Origin: Alphaproteobacteria bacterium | Lineage (GTDB): Bacteria; Pseudomonadota; Alphaproteobacteria; Rs-D84 | Direction: 5' to 3' | DNA length: 33,086 nucleotides | Assembly: GCA_016927395.1 (NCBI GenBank) | Contig: JAFGMU010000038.1 | Location: 1 to 33,086 of the forward strand | In this document: positions 9,253-20,953 of the stretch, in pieces | Layout: every line of letters starts with the position of its first letter | Position numbering within the stretch: position 1 is the first letter of the stretch | Notes under the pieces: model-generated | The model's database searches: none | Seen by the model: the letters and a program-made list of their open reading frames with translations, nothing else | What the model was told of the DNA's origin: nothing | Program-made: the position numbers and the translations under genes

Positions 9253-9273
9253 AAACCCGCCATTTAGCGGGTC
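9253..9273 (-). terminator. Terminator of the 9277-9741 gene
   Basis: aacccgc-catttagcgggt hairpin with T-run on minus strand. Confidence 0.6.
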
Positions 9274-9276
9274 TGT

Positions 9277-9741
9277 TTAATAAGTTAATTCTTTTTTATG
9301 TTTCAGTATTAGTTGTATATTTTTATCGCCTTTGAAAATCGAAGATATTGTTTTAAGAGGACCCTTTGGAACATCATTGTACCAGTTACTAATAGCATCA
9401 AACATGCTAATAGTGTTTTGACTAGTTTTGTTTGAATAATACATACTGATACGATATACAGCACTGCTGAAAGTGTAATACAACGAATTGTGATTGAACC
9501 CATTATTACTTAAAGTTTTATTGTAAACCAAAAAACTTGAATGAGTGTGTGTTACGAAATATGTAGGATTTGCACGCATATTTCCGATAATTTGTAAATT
9601 TTCACGGATTTTTATAATTTCTTCTGGGTTAGAAGCTTTATCAACGCTTTTGTTCAGTATTATCAATGCCGAGTCAAAAAACTTTTTTATAAATGCATCT
9701 ATGTCGCTGTCGGATATTGTTACCGTTTTATTGTCTATCAT
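9277..9741 (-). CDS. Hypothetical protein, paralog C of a local family
   Basis: FIKKFFDSALIILNKS... LSNNGFNHNSLYYTF...ISMYY...AISNW. Confidence 0.65.
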   Translation of the reverse strand: MIDNKTVTISDSDIDAFIKKFFDSALIILNKSVDKASNPEEIIKIRENLQIIGNMRANPTYFVTHTHSSFLVYNKTLSNNGFNHNSLYYTFSSAVYRISMYYSNKTSQNTISMFDAISNWYNDVPKGPLKTISSIFKGDKNIQLILKHKKELTY

Positions 9742-9841
9742 ATTGTTCCTTTACATAAAAAAACGAATTGGCCTATCATACCATATTTTAGGCTTTTAAC
9801 CAAACGCATTTTCAACAGTTGCAAAAGTTTCATTAAGTTAA

Positions 9842-11842
<2,001 letters not shown>

Positions 11843-11843
11843 A

Positions 11844-13616
11844 ATGTTTGGCAGAAAAAGGTTATTAGAAAAAGAAAAAAGAAGAACATCGATACGTGCA
11901 AGATTTATTGCGTTTATAATAAATTGTACAATGATAGTTGCAGCACTGATAGCTGTATATGTTCTGATAGTTTTTTTACAAATGCCATCTTTGGATTCTA
12001 TTCTAAAAGAAACACGTTTACCCAGTGTGACTTTTTTGGATGATGGTGGTCGTGAAATTCGCAGCAGTAACAGAATTATGGGCAATCCTGTTTCTGTAAA
12101 AACATTACCGCCGCACGTATGGCAGGCAATAGTTGCAATTGAAGATAAAAGATTTTTTGAACATGGTGCAATTGATACACGTGGAACTGCGCGTGCCCTG
12201 GTTTCAAATATTGTACATGGTCATGTTTCTGCTGGTGGATCTTCGATAACTCAACAGACTGCAAAAAATGTTTTCTTGTCACGAGATAAAAAAGTTTCCA
12301 GAAAAATCCAGGAATTGATTTTATCATATTGGTTGGAAAACAGATTTACAAAACCCCAGATTTTAGATTTGTACATGAACCGTGTTTCTTTGGTTGGGGG
12401 GTTGCGTGGAATTGATGCAGCTGCCAGGGTACTGTTTCAAAAATCTGCCGACAGATTAACAATTGCAGAGTCTGCTCAGATTGCAGCTATGTTAAAAGCA
12501 CCAACAACATACAGTCCATTAAAACATCCTGATAAAAACATGGCACGTGCACGTGTTGTGTTAAAAGAAATGGTTCGACAAAAATATATCACCCTGGATC
12601 AGGCAAAAAATGCTGCAAAAACAATGAAAGCTTCACAACCAGCAGCTGATACAAATATTTATCGTTACTGGACGGACTTTGTTATGGACGAAGTTATGTC
12701 ACGACTGGGCGACTTTAATTCTGATATTCGTGTTTATACAACACTGGATGTTCCATTACAAGAAAGAGCAGCGTCAATCATTTCAAACAAGGTTGGGTCA
12801 TACCAGGGTGCAGTTATTGCAATGTCACACGATGGTGCAATACGTGCAATGGTTGGTGGTTCAGATTATCAGTCCAGTCAGTTTAACAGATGTTTGGCCC
12901 CACGTCAGCCCGGCAGCAGTTTCAAACCTGTGATATATCTGGTTGCACTGGAAAAGGGTATGCGTCCGGATGCTTATGTTAACGACTCTCCTTTTGCGAT
13001 TGGTGACTATAATCCAAAAAATTATAATGAACGTTACTATGGTGATATTTCGCTTTCGACTGCATTTGCAAAAAGTGTTAATTCTGTACCGTTAAAACTG
13101 ACAGAACAATATGGTATTGATGAAGTTTTATCTATGGCTGGCAGATTAGGTGCAGGTGCAAAATTACGCCGTGAATATTCAACTGTTTTGGGGGCGTCCG
13201 AAATGACTTTGTTGGATTTGACAACTATGTACAGTGTTATTTGGAATAATGGTAGATCGGTCAGACATTATTCAATCACAAAAATAACTGCGCCAGACGG
13301 AAAGATTTTATATGAACGTAATCCATCTGACAGCATACAATTATTGAATGCCAGCACTGTTAATTATATGGGGGAATTATTATCAGATGTTATTAAACCA
13401 AATGGTACTGGACACCGTGCATCTGCACCTGGTGTATTGGGTGGAAAAACAGGAACCAGTAACGGTAATCGTGACGCATGGTTTATTGGGTCCACAAATG
13501 ATTTAACAGTTGGTGTCTGGGTTGGAAATGATGATTTTACACCTATGAATAATAAAATAACCGGTGGTACTGTTCCAGCCGAGATATTCAAAGGAATAGT
13601 AACCTCTATTCAATAA
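11844..13616 (+). CDS. Bifunctional penicillin-binding protein (PBP1A-type transglycosylase/transpeptidase); start at 11844 preferred over ORF start 11772
   Basis: GT51 motifs EDKRFFEHGAID, GGSSITQQTAKN, RKIQELILSYWLE; transpeptidase PGSSFKP, SVN, GKTGTS. Preferred start avoids overlap with ligA. Confidence 0.9.
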   Translation: MFGRKRLLEKEKRRTSIRARFIAFIINCTMIVAALIAVYVLIVFLQMPSLDSILKETRLPSVTFLDDGGREIRSSNRIMGNPVSVKTLPPHVWQAIVAIEDKRFFEHGAIDTRGTARALVSNIVHGHVSAGGSSITQQTAKNVFLSRDKKVSRKIQELILSYWLENRFTKPQILDLYMNRVSLVGGLRGIDAAARVLFQKSADRLTIAESAQIAAMLKAPTTYSPLKHPDKNMARARVVLKEMVRQKYITLDQAKNAAKTMKASQPAADTNIYRYWTDFVMDEVMSRLGDFNSDIRVYTTLDVPLQERAASIISNKVGSYQGAVIAMSHDGAIRAMVGGSDYQSSQFNRCLAPRQPGSSFKPVIYLVALEKGMRPDAYVNDSPFAIGDYNPKNYNERYYGDISLSTAFAKSVNSVPLKLTEQYGIDEVLSMAGRLGAGAKLRREYSTVLGASEMTLLDLTTMYSVIWNNGRSVRHYSITKITAPDGKILYERNPSDSIQLLNASTVNYMGELLSDVIKPNGTGHRASAPGVLGGKTGTSNGNRDAWFIGSTNDLTVGVWVGNDDFTPMNNKITGGTVPAEIFKGIVTSIQ

Positions 13617-13660
13617 AGAAAATCTTTTTTTAATATAGTTTTTGTGATACAATGTTAATC

Positions 13661-14632
13661 ATGAAAACTAAAATTGCAGGTCTTTTTACAATAATATCAT
13701 GTCTTTGCGCTGGCTCGGCTAATGCGAACTGGCAATATCCTGGAAACTATGTTGGTGATGGTTGGTACCAAGATGACGGTTCGCGATTTGTTTTGTCTTT
13801 TCGCGGCGGCGCATCAATTATGAATGGTTCAATCAGTAATGATGTTAATTCACTGACCAGCAATTATTATATCAGTACAGTTGATGGGGTTGTTGTTTCT
13901 GACGGATATTATAATTCACTGACCAGCACTATGCAGGATGATTATACCCATGCTGGATTTGGCGATATTGCAAAATTACCAGCGGCAAAAAAATTGTCTA
14001 ATTTTTCATTTGCAGCGGGTGCCAGTGTTGGTTGGACTGTTCAGAATGCACCACAATGGCGTATAGAATTGGGTTGGGATCACATTTCGGAAACTGAATA
14101 TAACGCAGCACCACTGTTTTCTGGCGATTTAACATTGGAAGGTGGGTCAACACCAGTAAATGTAAAGGTAACAAGTGGCGGTGTGAACTCTACTGTGAAC
14201 ACAGATATAATCAGTGCTATGGCGTTTTATGATTTCTTTGATGGTTTGCAAAAACCACTGCACCAGGCAATTCCATACATCGGTTTTGGTATGGGATATG
14301 CAGATATTAAAACTGTAACAAATTTATCCGATTTGTATGGTGATTTGTCATTGTCTGTAGATTTGCAACAATATGGCACAATGGACAGCAATAACGTTTT
14401 GCAGTTTTATAAATCAGAAAAAAATACTTCAAACGTAGCCGGTGTTATTGCTGCTGGATTTTCTTATGGTTTGGCTGATAATATGTTTTTGGATTTGGGT
14501 GCACGTGTGATGTATGTACCAAAAATCAAGTGGGCTTTGTCTAACTCTGATGGTACCAAGACACGCGACTGGTTCAGTGCCAAGAATGTTTTGTACACAA
14601 ATATTATGGTTGGAATCAGATTTGAATTTTAA
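13661..14632 (+). CDS. Outer-membrane beta-barrel protein (surface antigen-like)
   Basis: Signal peptide, alternating amphipathic strands, terminal aromatic RFEF; start from MKTKIAG. Confidence 0.7.
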   Translation: MKTKIAGLFTIISCLCAGSANANWQYPGNYVGDGWYQDDGSRFVLSFRGGASIMNGSISNDVNSLTSNYYISTVDGVVVSDGYYNSLTSTMQDDYTHAGFGDIAKLPAAKKLSNFSFAAGASVGWTVQNAPQWRIELGWDHISETEYNAAPLFSGDLTLEGGSTPVNVKVTSGGVNSTVNTDIISAMAFYDFFDGLQKPLHQAIPYIGFGMGYADIKTVTNLSDLYGDLSLSVDLQQYGTMDSNNVLQFYKSEKNTSNVAGVIAAGFSYGLADNMFLDLGARVMYVPKIKWALSNSDGTKTRDWFSAKNVLYTNIMVGIRFEF

Positions 14633-14658
14633 AAACTGGGTTTTCCCAGTTTTTTTAT
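14632..14658. terminator. Bidirectional terminator between convergent genes
   Basis: aaaaactggg-ttt-tcccagtttttt. Confidence 0.75.
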
Positions 14659-14663
14659 AACTT

Positions 14664-16175
14664 TTAAGCACCAAATTTTCCACGATTGATTGGACGGTAT
14701 GACAGGGCTTCGGTCAGGTCTGACATTTCAATATTTTCAGATTCACGCAAATCCGCAATTGTTCGTGCAAGTCTTTTTATGCGATTATATCCGCGCGCAG
14801 ACATTCCCATTTTTTCCGCAGCAGAATTTAAAAAATTTGTAAGTTCTAAACTCAAAAATGCAAATTGTTCTAATTCTTTTCCATCCAACTCGGCATTGGT
14901 TTTGCCTTGACGTATCAGTTGTTTTTTTCGTGCGGCAACAACACGTTTTCTGATTTGTTCGCTGCTTTCAGATTCTGAATTATCCTGCATTTCCCATGGG
15001 TTTACTGCATCGACTTCTACATGTAAATCAATTCTGTCTAATAATGGTCCAGAAATTTTATTTTGATATGCTTCGGCACAGCGTGGTGCGCGTGAACATG
15101 CGTGTTTTGGGTTTCCCAGATGTCCACAAGGACAAGGGTTCATTGCAGCAATCAATTGGAATCGTGCGGGGTAAGTTGCATTATGTTTTGCACGTGAAAT
15201 CATTATTTTTCCAGCTTCCATTGGCTGACGCAAAATTTCCAATGTTGTTCTGTTAAATTCTGGCAATTCGTCCAAAAATAAAACACCATTATGTGCCAAA
15301 GATATTTCGCCAGGTTTTGCATCAGATCCACCACCGGCCAATGAAATCGGACTGGCTGTGTGGTGAACGCTGCGAAATGGTCGTTTTGATACCAGGGTTT
15401 TTGAATCCAGTTGACCTGCGATGGAATAAATTACAGAAGATTCCAAAATTTCATTTGCGGTCATTTCAGGCATAATTCCAGGCAGTCTTGATGCTAACAT
15501 AGTTTTTCCGGAACCTGGGGGACCAACCATCAACATTGCGTGTCCACCACCAGCGGCGATTTCCAAAGCGCGTTTTGCAGCCTGTTGACCTTTGACTTCG
15601 GCCATGTCGCCAACAATTGTTGAATGACCATCTGGTGTAACGATAGCAGGAATTGGTAGAACCTGGGTTCCTTTAAAATGATTGATTAATTCTAATACAT
15701 GATTTGCAGCAATAATATTTGTGTGACCGGCCCAACGTGCTTCGGACCCCTGGATACCCGGACAAATTATTCCCAGGTTATTATCGTTTGCCCAAACACT
15801 GGCGGGTAACACACCGTTTGTTTTTGTAATTGTTCCATTTAATCCGACTTCGCCCAAAATTAAATATTTTGATAATTCATGTTCTGGCAAAATTCCCAGT
15901 GTGCATAAAATCCCACAGAGAATGGGTAAGTCAAAATGTGATCCAGATTTTTCAACATCAGCTGGTGATAAATTAACAGTCAATCTTTTTGGTGGCAAAG
16001 ACAGGTTTAATGCAGATAAAACATTTCGAATTCTTTCCGCAGATTCACGTACTGCACGGTCCGCCAGACCAATAATATTAAACTCAGGTTTGGAAAGACC
16101 CGAAGATAATTGAATTTGCACATCAATTTTTGTGGCATCCATACCGTTAAAAATAATAGAATTTAATGAAATCAT
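14664..16175 (-). CDS. comM: YifB/ComM family Mg-chelatase-like AAA+ ATPase
   Basis: GLADRAVRESAERIRNVLSALNLSLPPKRLTVNLSPAD, Walker A GPPGSGKTMLASRLPGIMP, NPCPCGHLG. Confidence 0.92.
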   Translation of the reverse strand: MISLNSIIFNGMDATKIDVQIQLSSGLSKPEFNIIGLADRAVRESAERIRNVLSALNLSLPPKRLTVNLSPADVEKSGSHFDLPILCGILCTLGILPEHELSKYLILGEVGLNGTITKTNGVLPASVWANDNNLGIICPGIQGSEARWAGHTNIIAANHVLELINHFKGTQVLPIPAIVTPDGHSTIVGDMAEVKGQQAAKRALEIAAGGGHAMLMVGPPGSGKTMLASRLPGIMPEMTANEILESSVIYSIAGQLDSKTLVSKRPFRSVHHTASPISLAGGGSDAKPGEISLAHNGVLFLDELPEFNRTTLEILRQPMEAGKIMISRAKHNATYPARFQLIAAMNPCPCGHLGNPKHACSRAPRCAEAYQNKISGPLLDRIDLHVEVDAVNPWEMQDNSESESSEQIRKRVVAARKKQLIRQGKTNAELDGKELEQFAFLSLELTNFLNSAAEKMGMSARGYNRIKRLARTIADLRESENIEMSDLTEALSYRPINRGKFGA

Positions 16176-16261
16176 AACAACGGTATATTAAAACTTGCAC
16201 TTGTTTAATTCAAGGTCTAAAATGCATCCAGCGTTAAAAAAAACGGTAAGGAAGAAAAAAT

Positions 16262-17140
16262 ATGCCAGTAAAAACAAAAAATGCAACACGTGAATGGTTT
16301 AATACGATATTTTATGGTGCTTTGATTGCCATAATTTTCAGAAGTTTTTTATTAGAACCATTTAATATTCCATCAGGGTCAATGATTCCAACTTTGCAGG
16401 TGGGCGATCATATCTTTATAACAAAATGGTCTTATGGATATTCGCGCTATTCATTTCCTTTTGGATCTTGGAAGTTATGGAATGGTAGATTTATGGAAAA
16501 AGAACCAAAGGTTGGTGACGTAATTGTTTTTCGTAATCCAATAAATGAATCGTTGGATTTTGTTAAGCGTTTGGTTGGAAAACCAGGTGATACAATTCAA
16601 ATGGTTTCTGGTCGTTTGTACATCAATGGCAAAATGGTTGAACGTGAAAATCAAAAACCTTACATTATTGCTAATTTGCGTAAATCTTTGCGTGGGGTTG
16701 GTTATTACAAAGACAATATTTCAATCAAAGGAAATAAAGTCTGGGTTGATAATTTACCAGCAACATTTAATTACACAATAGAATACAAAAGCGATAATTA
16801 TTGTGATAACGCTCCTTGGGAATGTGGTGTTTTCAAAGGTACAGAATATATAGAAACATTACCAAATGGTGTAAAGCACAATATTGTAGAAATGTCTGAT
16901 AACGAAAGATACGATAATACACCTGTATTCAAAGTTCCAGAAAATCATTATTTCTTTATGGGTGACAATCGTGATAACAGTGCCGACAGTCGTGCAGAAG
17001 TCGGATATATCCCATACGACAATTTATTGGGAAAGGTTTGGTTTGTTTGGTATTCACATAATTATTATGCACCCATGATAGAAGTTTGGACATGGGGTAA
17101 TAAAATCCGTTGGAACAGGCTTGGATTGGGAATAAAGTAA
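16262..17140 (+). CDS. lepB: Signal peptidase I
   Basis: NIPSGSMIPTLQVGD catalytic Ser; DFVKRLVGKPGD catalytic Lys; GDNRDNSADSR box E. Confidence 0.94.
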   Translation: MPVKTKNATREWFNTIFYGALIAIIFRSFLLEPFNIPSGSMIPTLQVGDHIFITKWSYGYSRYSFPFGSWKLWNGRFMEKEPKVGDVIVFRNPINESLDFVKRLVGKPGDTIQMVSGRLYINGKMVERENQKPYIIANLRKSLRGVGYYKDNISIKGNKVWVDNLPATFNYTIEYKSDNYCDNAPWECGVFKGTEYIETLPNGVKHNIVEMSDNERYDNTPVFKVPENHYFFMGDNRDNSADSRAEVGYIPYDNLLGKVWFVWYSHNYYAPMIEVWTWGNKIRWNRLGLGIK

Positions 17141-17144
17141 CGGT

Positions 17145-17777
17145 ATGAAAAAATTAGATTACGTTTTCAAAAATAAAAATATTTTGGATTTAGCATTGAC
17201 TCAAAGTGGGGCAGATGCTGTAAACAATAATGAACGCTTGGAATTTATTGGTGACCGTGTTTTGGGGTTATCTGTGGCAGTTTTGTTATTTGAAATGTTT
17301 CCAAATGAAACAGAGGGTGAATTGGCACGTCGTCATGCAGTTTTAGTTTCAACTGAAACATTGGCAAATGTTGCGATGGAATTTGGTTTGGATAAGCGTG
17401 TTCGTCGTGGTCATATGACAGGTGGTCGTGTTCAACATATTTTAGCAAATGCAATGGAAGCAATACTGGGCGCAATTTACATTGATGGTGGATTTGAGTC
17501 TGCAAAAAAATTTATAACAGAAATTTGGAGAGATATAGCATCTGCGGATTTAACAGCGCCAAAAGATCCAAAAACAGCATTACAAGAATTTGTTCAACAC
17601 GAAGACAGTGGTGCTTTACCGGTTTATGAATATCTGGAACAAAGCGGTGCTTCACATAACCCAGTTTTCAGTGTATCTGTAACTGCTTTGGGAAAAAACG
17701 CACTTGGTACTGGCGTATCCAAGAAAGCTGCAAGTACTGCTGCTGCCGAGGCTTTGTTAAAAACTCTTGCAATTTAA
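17145..17777 (+). CDS. rnc: Ribonuclease III
   Basis: NERLEFIGDRVLGLSVA signature; C-terminal dsRBD; 4 bp after lepB. Confidence 0.94.
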   Translation: MKKLDYVFKNKNILDLALTQSGADAVNNNERLEFIGDRVLGLSVAVLLFEMFPNETEGELARRHAVLVSTETLANVAMEFGLDKRVRRGHMTGGRVQHILANAMEAILGAIYIDGGFESAKKFITEIWRDIASADLTAPKDPKTALQEFVQHEDSGALPVYEYLEQSGASHNPVFSVSVTALGKNALGTGVSKKAASTAAAEALLKTLAI

Positions 17778-17820
17778 CGATTTGCTGTCTAGAATTGCCC
17801 CAAATACAAAGGATATATTC

Positions 17821-18174
17821 ATGTTTTCAATTTTATTAGTTTTATTGATTATTGTTTCAGTTTTTATGATTGGTCTGATTTTGTTACAAAAGTCTGAGGG
17901 TAGCGGTATGTCCGGATCTTCTGCGGCTTCTATGTTCGGTGGTGTTTTAACTGGTGCATCAGCTGGTAATTTCTTAACCAAGACAACAGCATGGTTAGCA
18001 ACTATATTTTTTGTTCTGTGTGCTATGTTGGCAATTGTTGCGTCCAAGTCTGATATTTCATCACGCCAAAGTGAATTGCGCCATGAATTGATGCAACGTG
18101 AACCTGCACAATCTTCACCTGTTCAGGAACCTGTGCCAGAACAGCCGGTACCAACACCAGTTTCAGCTAATTAA
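17821..18174 (+). CDS. secG: Preprotein translocase subunit SecG
   Basis: VSVFMIGLILLQKSEGSGMSGSSAASMFGG...NFLTKTTAWLATIFF; start at 17821. Confidence 0.9.
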   Translation: MFSILLVLLIIVSVFMIGLILLQKSEGSGMSGSSAASMFGGVLTGASAGNFLTKTTAWLATIFFVLCAMLAIVASKSDISSRQSELRHELMQREPAQSSPVQEPVPEQPVPTPVSAN

Positions 18175-18204
18175 AAAAAGCCGCCAATTTGGCGGCTTTT
18201 TTAT
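18174..18204. terminator. Bidirectional terminator
   Basis: aaaaaagccgcc-aattt-ggcggcttttttatt. Confidence 0.75.
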
Positions 18205-18410
18205 TTAATTTTTTTGAATTCTTTATATAATTTATCTACACAGACATAGGTCAAAAATGCTGACACCGCAGTTATCAGACCTGCGAACAAACCGTCCGAA
18301 AATATCGCAAACAAAGCAACTGATAAAAACAAAATTATGGTGTATTCCAAATTTCTTGCCAACACAGCCATTAATTTTTCAAATTTATTCATTTCTCTCT
18401 CCTTTTTCAT
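18201..18410 (-). CDS. Small hypothetical membrane protein
   Basis: Two hydrophobic segments (YTIILFLSVALFAIF, GLFAGLITAVSAFLTYV); likely start MNKFEKL at 18392. Confidence 0.55.
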   Translation of the reverse strand: MKKEREMNKFEKLMAVLARNLEYTIILFLSVALFAIFSDGLFAGLITAVSAFLTYVCVDKLYKEFKKIK

Positions 18411-18416
18411 TTTATG

Positions 18417-19178
18417 TTAAAAAATTATTTGTCCGCCCAATCTTGCTGTCTTTGGAATTGGTCCAAATGACGAATTACGGCTGACATAAATATTTCCTGT
18501 TATTGTAAAGTCCCCACAGAATTGTAACATTTCGACATTACGTAACAGCAAGTTTCCTTCGATATGTAAACCACAAGGCAGGGTGTATTTACGCATGTTT
18601 TGCAGATACAGGTTACCTTTGATGCTGGTTCCACATTTCAATTTTTCACTTGGCTTTGTGCCATCTACAATTACATCACCATACAGATTATATTCTTTTT
18701 TTGCAGCTTTAACCAGATGAATGTTTTCAGCTTTGCAACAAGATGCTTTTTTCAAAGGCAGTGTAATTGTTGCACGAACTGTTCTGGTTTTAACAGTTTG
18801 TGTTTTGCGCAAAATCATAGGATTTGATTTATTTGTTGTAACTTCTGTAGTTGTTATTGTTACAGGTACATCTTCGGATGCGACCAAAACATAATCTTTA
18901 TCATTTCCGCAGTTCAGAATATTTGAAATCAAAACTGAAAATAGAACGATTATACCAACCAACAAGGTCAGGTTTATCATGCCAATAACATCGATAAAGC
19001 GCAGCCAATGCCAGATTTTATTTCCGACAGATTTCAAAGCACGAAATGGCCAAGAAACAATGCTTTTTACTTTGGACCAAAAAGCTGACTTTTTACCTAT
19101 TTTTGGCTCTTTTGTTGAACTTTCTTTTCGTTTTTCAACTTTACGTGCAGCCAATTTTAATTTCAATTTTTTGAACAT
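18417..19178 (-). CDS. Membrane-anchored protein with basic N-terminus and degenerate beta-solenoid-like C-terminal repeats
   Basis: Basic N-terminus, TM IGMINLTLLVGIIVLFSVLISNIL, then CGTSIKGNLYLQN-LPCGLHIEGNLLLRN-FCGDFTITGNIYVSRN periodicity. Confidence 0.7.
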   Translation of the reverse strand: MFKKLKLKLAARKVEKRKESSTKEPKIGKKSAFWSKVKSIVSWPFRALKSVGNKIWHWLRFIDVIGMINLTLLVGIIVLFSVLISNILNCGNDKDYVLVASEDVPVTITTTEVTTNKSNPMILRKTQTVKTRTVRATITLPLKKASCCKAENIHLVKAAKKEYNLYGDVIVDGTKPSEKLKCGTSIKGNLYLQNMRKYTLPCGLHIEGNLLLRNVEMLQFCGDFTITGNIYVSRNSSFGPIPKTARLGGQIIF

Positions 19179-19392
19179 TTACTCACCTTTTTAGTAATTA
19201 TGTCCTAAAAATACTATTTGTCAAGTAATTTGTCAAAAATAAAATATGTCAAAAATATTGATAAAAATAACATAAATAAAAAGATTATTTTTATTTGCGT
19301 CAAAGCGCAAAAATTGTCAATAAAAGATTGGTTATTTACCGCAAATGGGCTTTTATTATACCAACATATGGGATTATATATTCAATATCAGG

Positions 19393-20667
19393 TTATGATA
19401 ACAACAATGTTGCCGTTCCTAAAAACGTTAAAAATCCCAAAACGTCGGTTGCAGTTGTAATAAATATTGTTGCCGACGCAGCCGGATCTTTACCCAGTCT
19501 TTCCATAATCAGTGGGGTAATGGTTCCGAAAAATGCCGCCACTAGCAAATTTACTATCATTGCAAAGCTTAATACCAGTGCGATTTTATAATCGTGGTTG
19601 AATATCATTACGATTGCTGCGACAATTAATGCGTTTATTACACCGTTTATAAACCCAGATCCCAGTTCATTTTTTAAACATGTCCAAAAATTCCGTAAAC
19701 TTACCTGTTTTAACGTAATTCCACGCACCATGACAGCCAAAGTTTGTGTTGCTGAATTTCCACCCATTCCAGCAACAATCGGCATGTACACGGCCAGTAA
19801 AACGTATTTTGCGATTGTACCATCAAATAATCCAACAATGAACGATGCAAAAAACGCAGTAGCAAGATTGATAATTAACCATTTGTAACGAAATTTAACT
19901 TTTACAGAAATTGGGTCAGATACGCTTTCTTCTTGGTAAACACCAGCAAAACTATACAAAGACGAAGATTCGCGTTCTTTCATTATTCTTAAAATATCAT
20001 CAGAATAAATAATTCCTATAACATCGTTGTCTGCATCCATAACGACAACTTTGTTATGCGGATGATTTTTGAAGAATGAAATAACATCACGTCTGGACAT
20101 GTTATGTTTAATCGCAGGAATTTTTGTGTTATATTTTCCAGCCATATCATTCGGTTTTGCAAATGCTAATTTGTTAATTGGCAAATACCCGATGAATTTA
20201 TTTTTCTTCATCAAAATAACGGTTGGCAAACGGCCAGTTTGTTTTTCATGTTTTTGGCAACGTTTTGCTACCAACGATATTTTGTCTGATTCAGCAACCT
20301 GGATATAGTCCAGGCTCATAATTCCGGCCGCCGTTTTAGAATCGAATTTGGTTAAAATTTCAACAGAATTTTTCAAATCTTCGTCCAACAGATTTATGAC
20401 TTGGGTTCTGCGTTTTTTTGGTAACAATCTGACTACGGCTGTTGCTTTGTCGGGATCCATAGTTTCAAGAATTTTAATAATTTCTTGGTTGGATAATTTG
20501 TTTATAATTTCTGATTTTAACCTTGGCGTCAGTCGCAAAAAAACATCAGTTTTAATCGAATTGGGTAAATTAGAAAAGACGGACATACGTTCTTTTGGGT
20601 AAAAGCTGATTTTATGGGTGATTATTTCAATTGGATTTATTTGTGATTTTTTCAATTTTTTCTCCAA
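19393..20667 (-). CDS. mgtE: Magnesium transporter MgtE
   Basis: MgtE N domain, tandem CBS domain, C-terminal TM domain with GMGGNSATQTLAVMVRGI. Confidence 0.94.
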   Translation of the reverse strand: MEKKLKKSQINPIEIITHKISFYPKERMSVFSNLPNSIKTDVFLRLTPRLKSEIINKLSNQEIIKILETMDPDKATAVVRLLPKKRRTQVINLLDEDLKNSVEILTKFDSKTAAGIMSLDYIQVAESDKISLVAKRCQKHEKQTGRLPTVILMKKNKFIGYLPINKLAFAKPNDMAGKYNTKIPAIKHNMSRRDVISFFKNHPHNKVVVMDADNDVIGIIYSDDILRIMKERESSSLYSFAGVYQEESVSDPISVKVKFRYKWLIINLATAFFASFIVGLFDGTIAKYVLLAVYMPIVAGMGGNSATQTLAVMVRGITLKQVSLRNFWTCLKNELGSGFINGVINALIVAAIVMIFNHDYKIALVLSFAMIVNLLVAAFFGTITPLIMERLGKDPAASATIFITTATDVLGFLTFLGTATLLLS

Positions 20668-20728
20668 ATCGATTAGTGATAATTATACAATTAAAACACC
20701 ATAATTAAAAGAGAATTTTAGAAAACAA

Positions 20729-20747
20729 AACGCCCCATTGGGGCGGT
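20729..20747 (-). terminator. Terminator downstream of tRNA-Gln
   Basis: aacgcccc-att-ggggcggtt on minus strand followed by TTTTG. Confidence 0.5.
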
Positions 20748-20755
20748 TATAATTT

Positions 20756-20829
20756 TGGTTGGGGAACCTGGATTCGAACCAAGACTAACGGAGTCAGAGT
20801 CCGCTGTTCTACCATTAAACTATTCCCCA
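20756..20829 (-). tRNA. tRNA-Gln (CTG), CCA encoded
   Basis: Minus strand TGGGGAATAGTTTAATGGTAGAACAGCGGACTCTGACTCCGTTAGTCTTGGTTCGAATCCAGGTTCCCCAACCA; anticodon loop CTCTGAC. Confidence 0.93.
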
Positions 20830-20953
20830 ATGCGACGGGCATTATAACCATCATATTTTTGTTTTGCAATTAAAAATTGTTTTTTTAATAAAAAATTGTT
20901 AATGTAGAATTTATGTTTTATAGTATGTCAATAATACAAAGGAAAAATTATAA

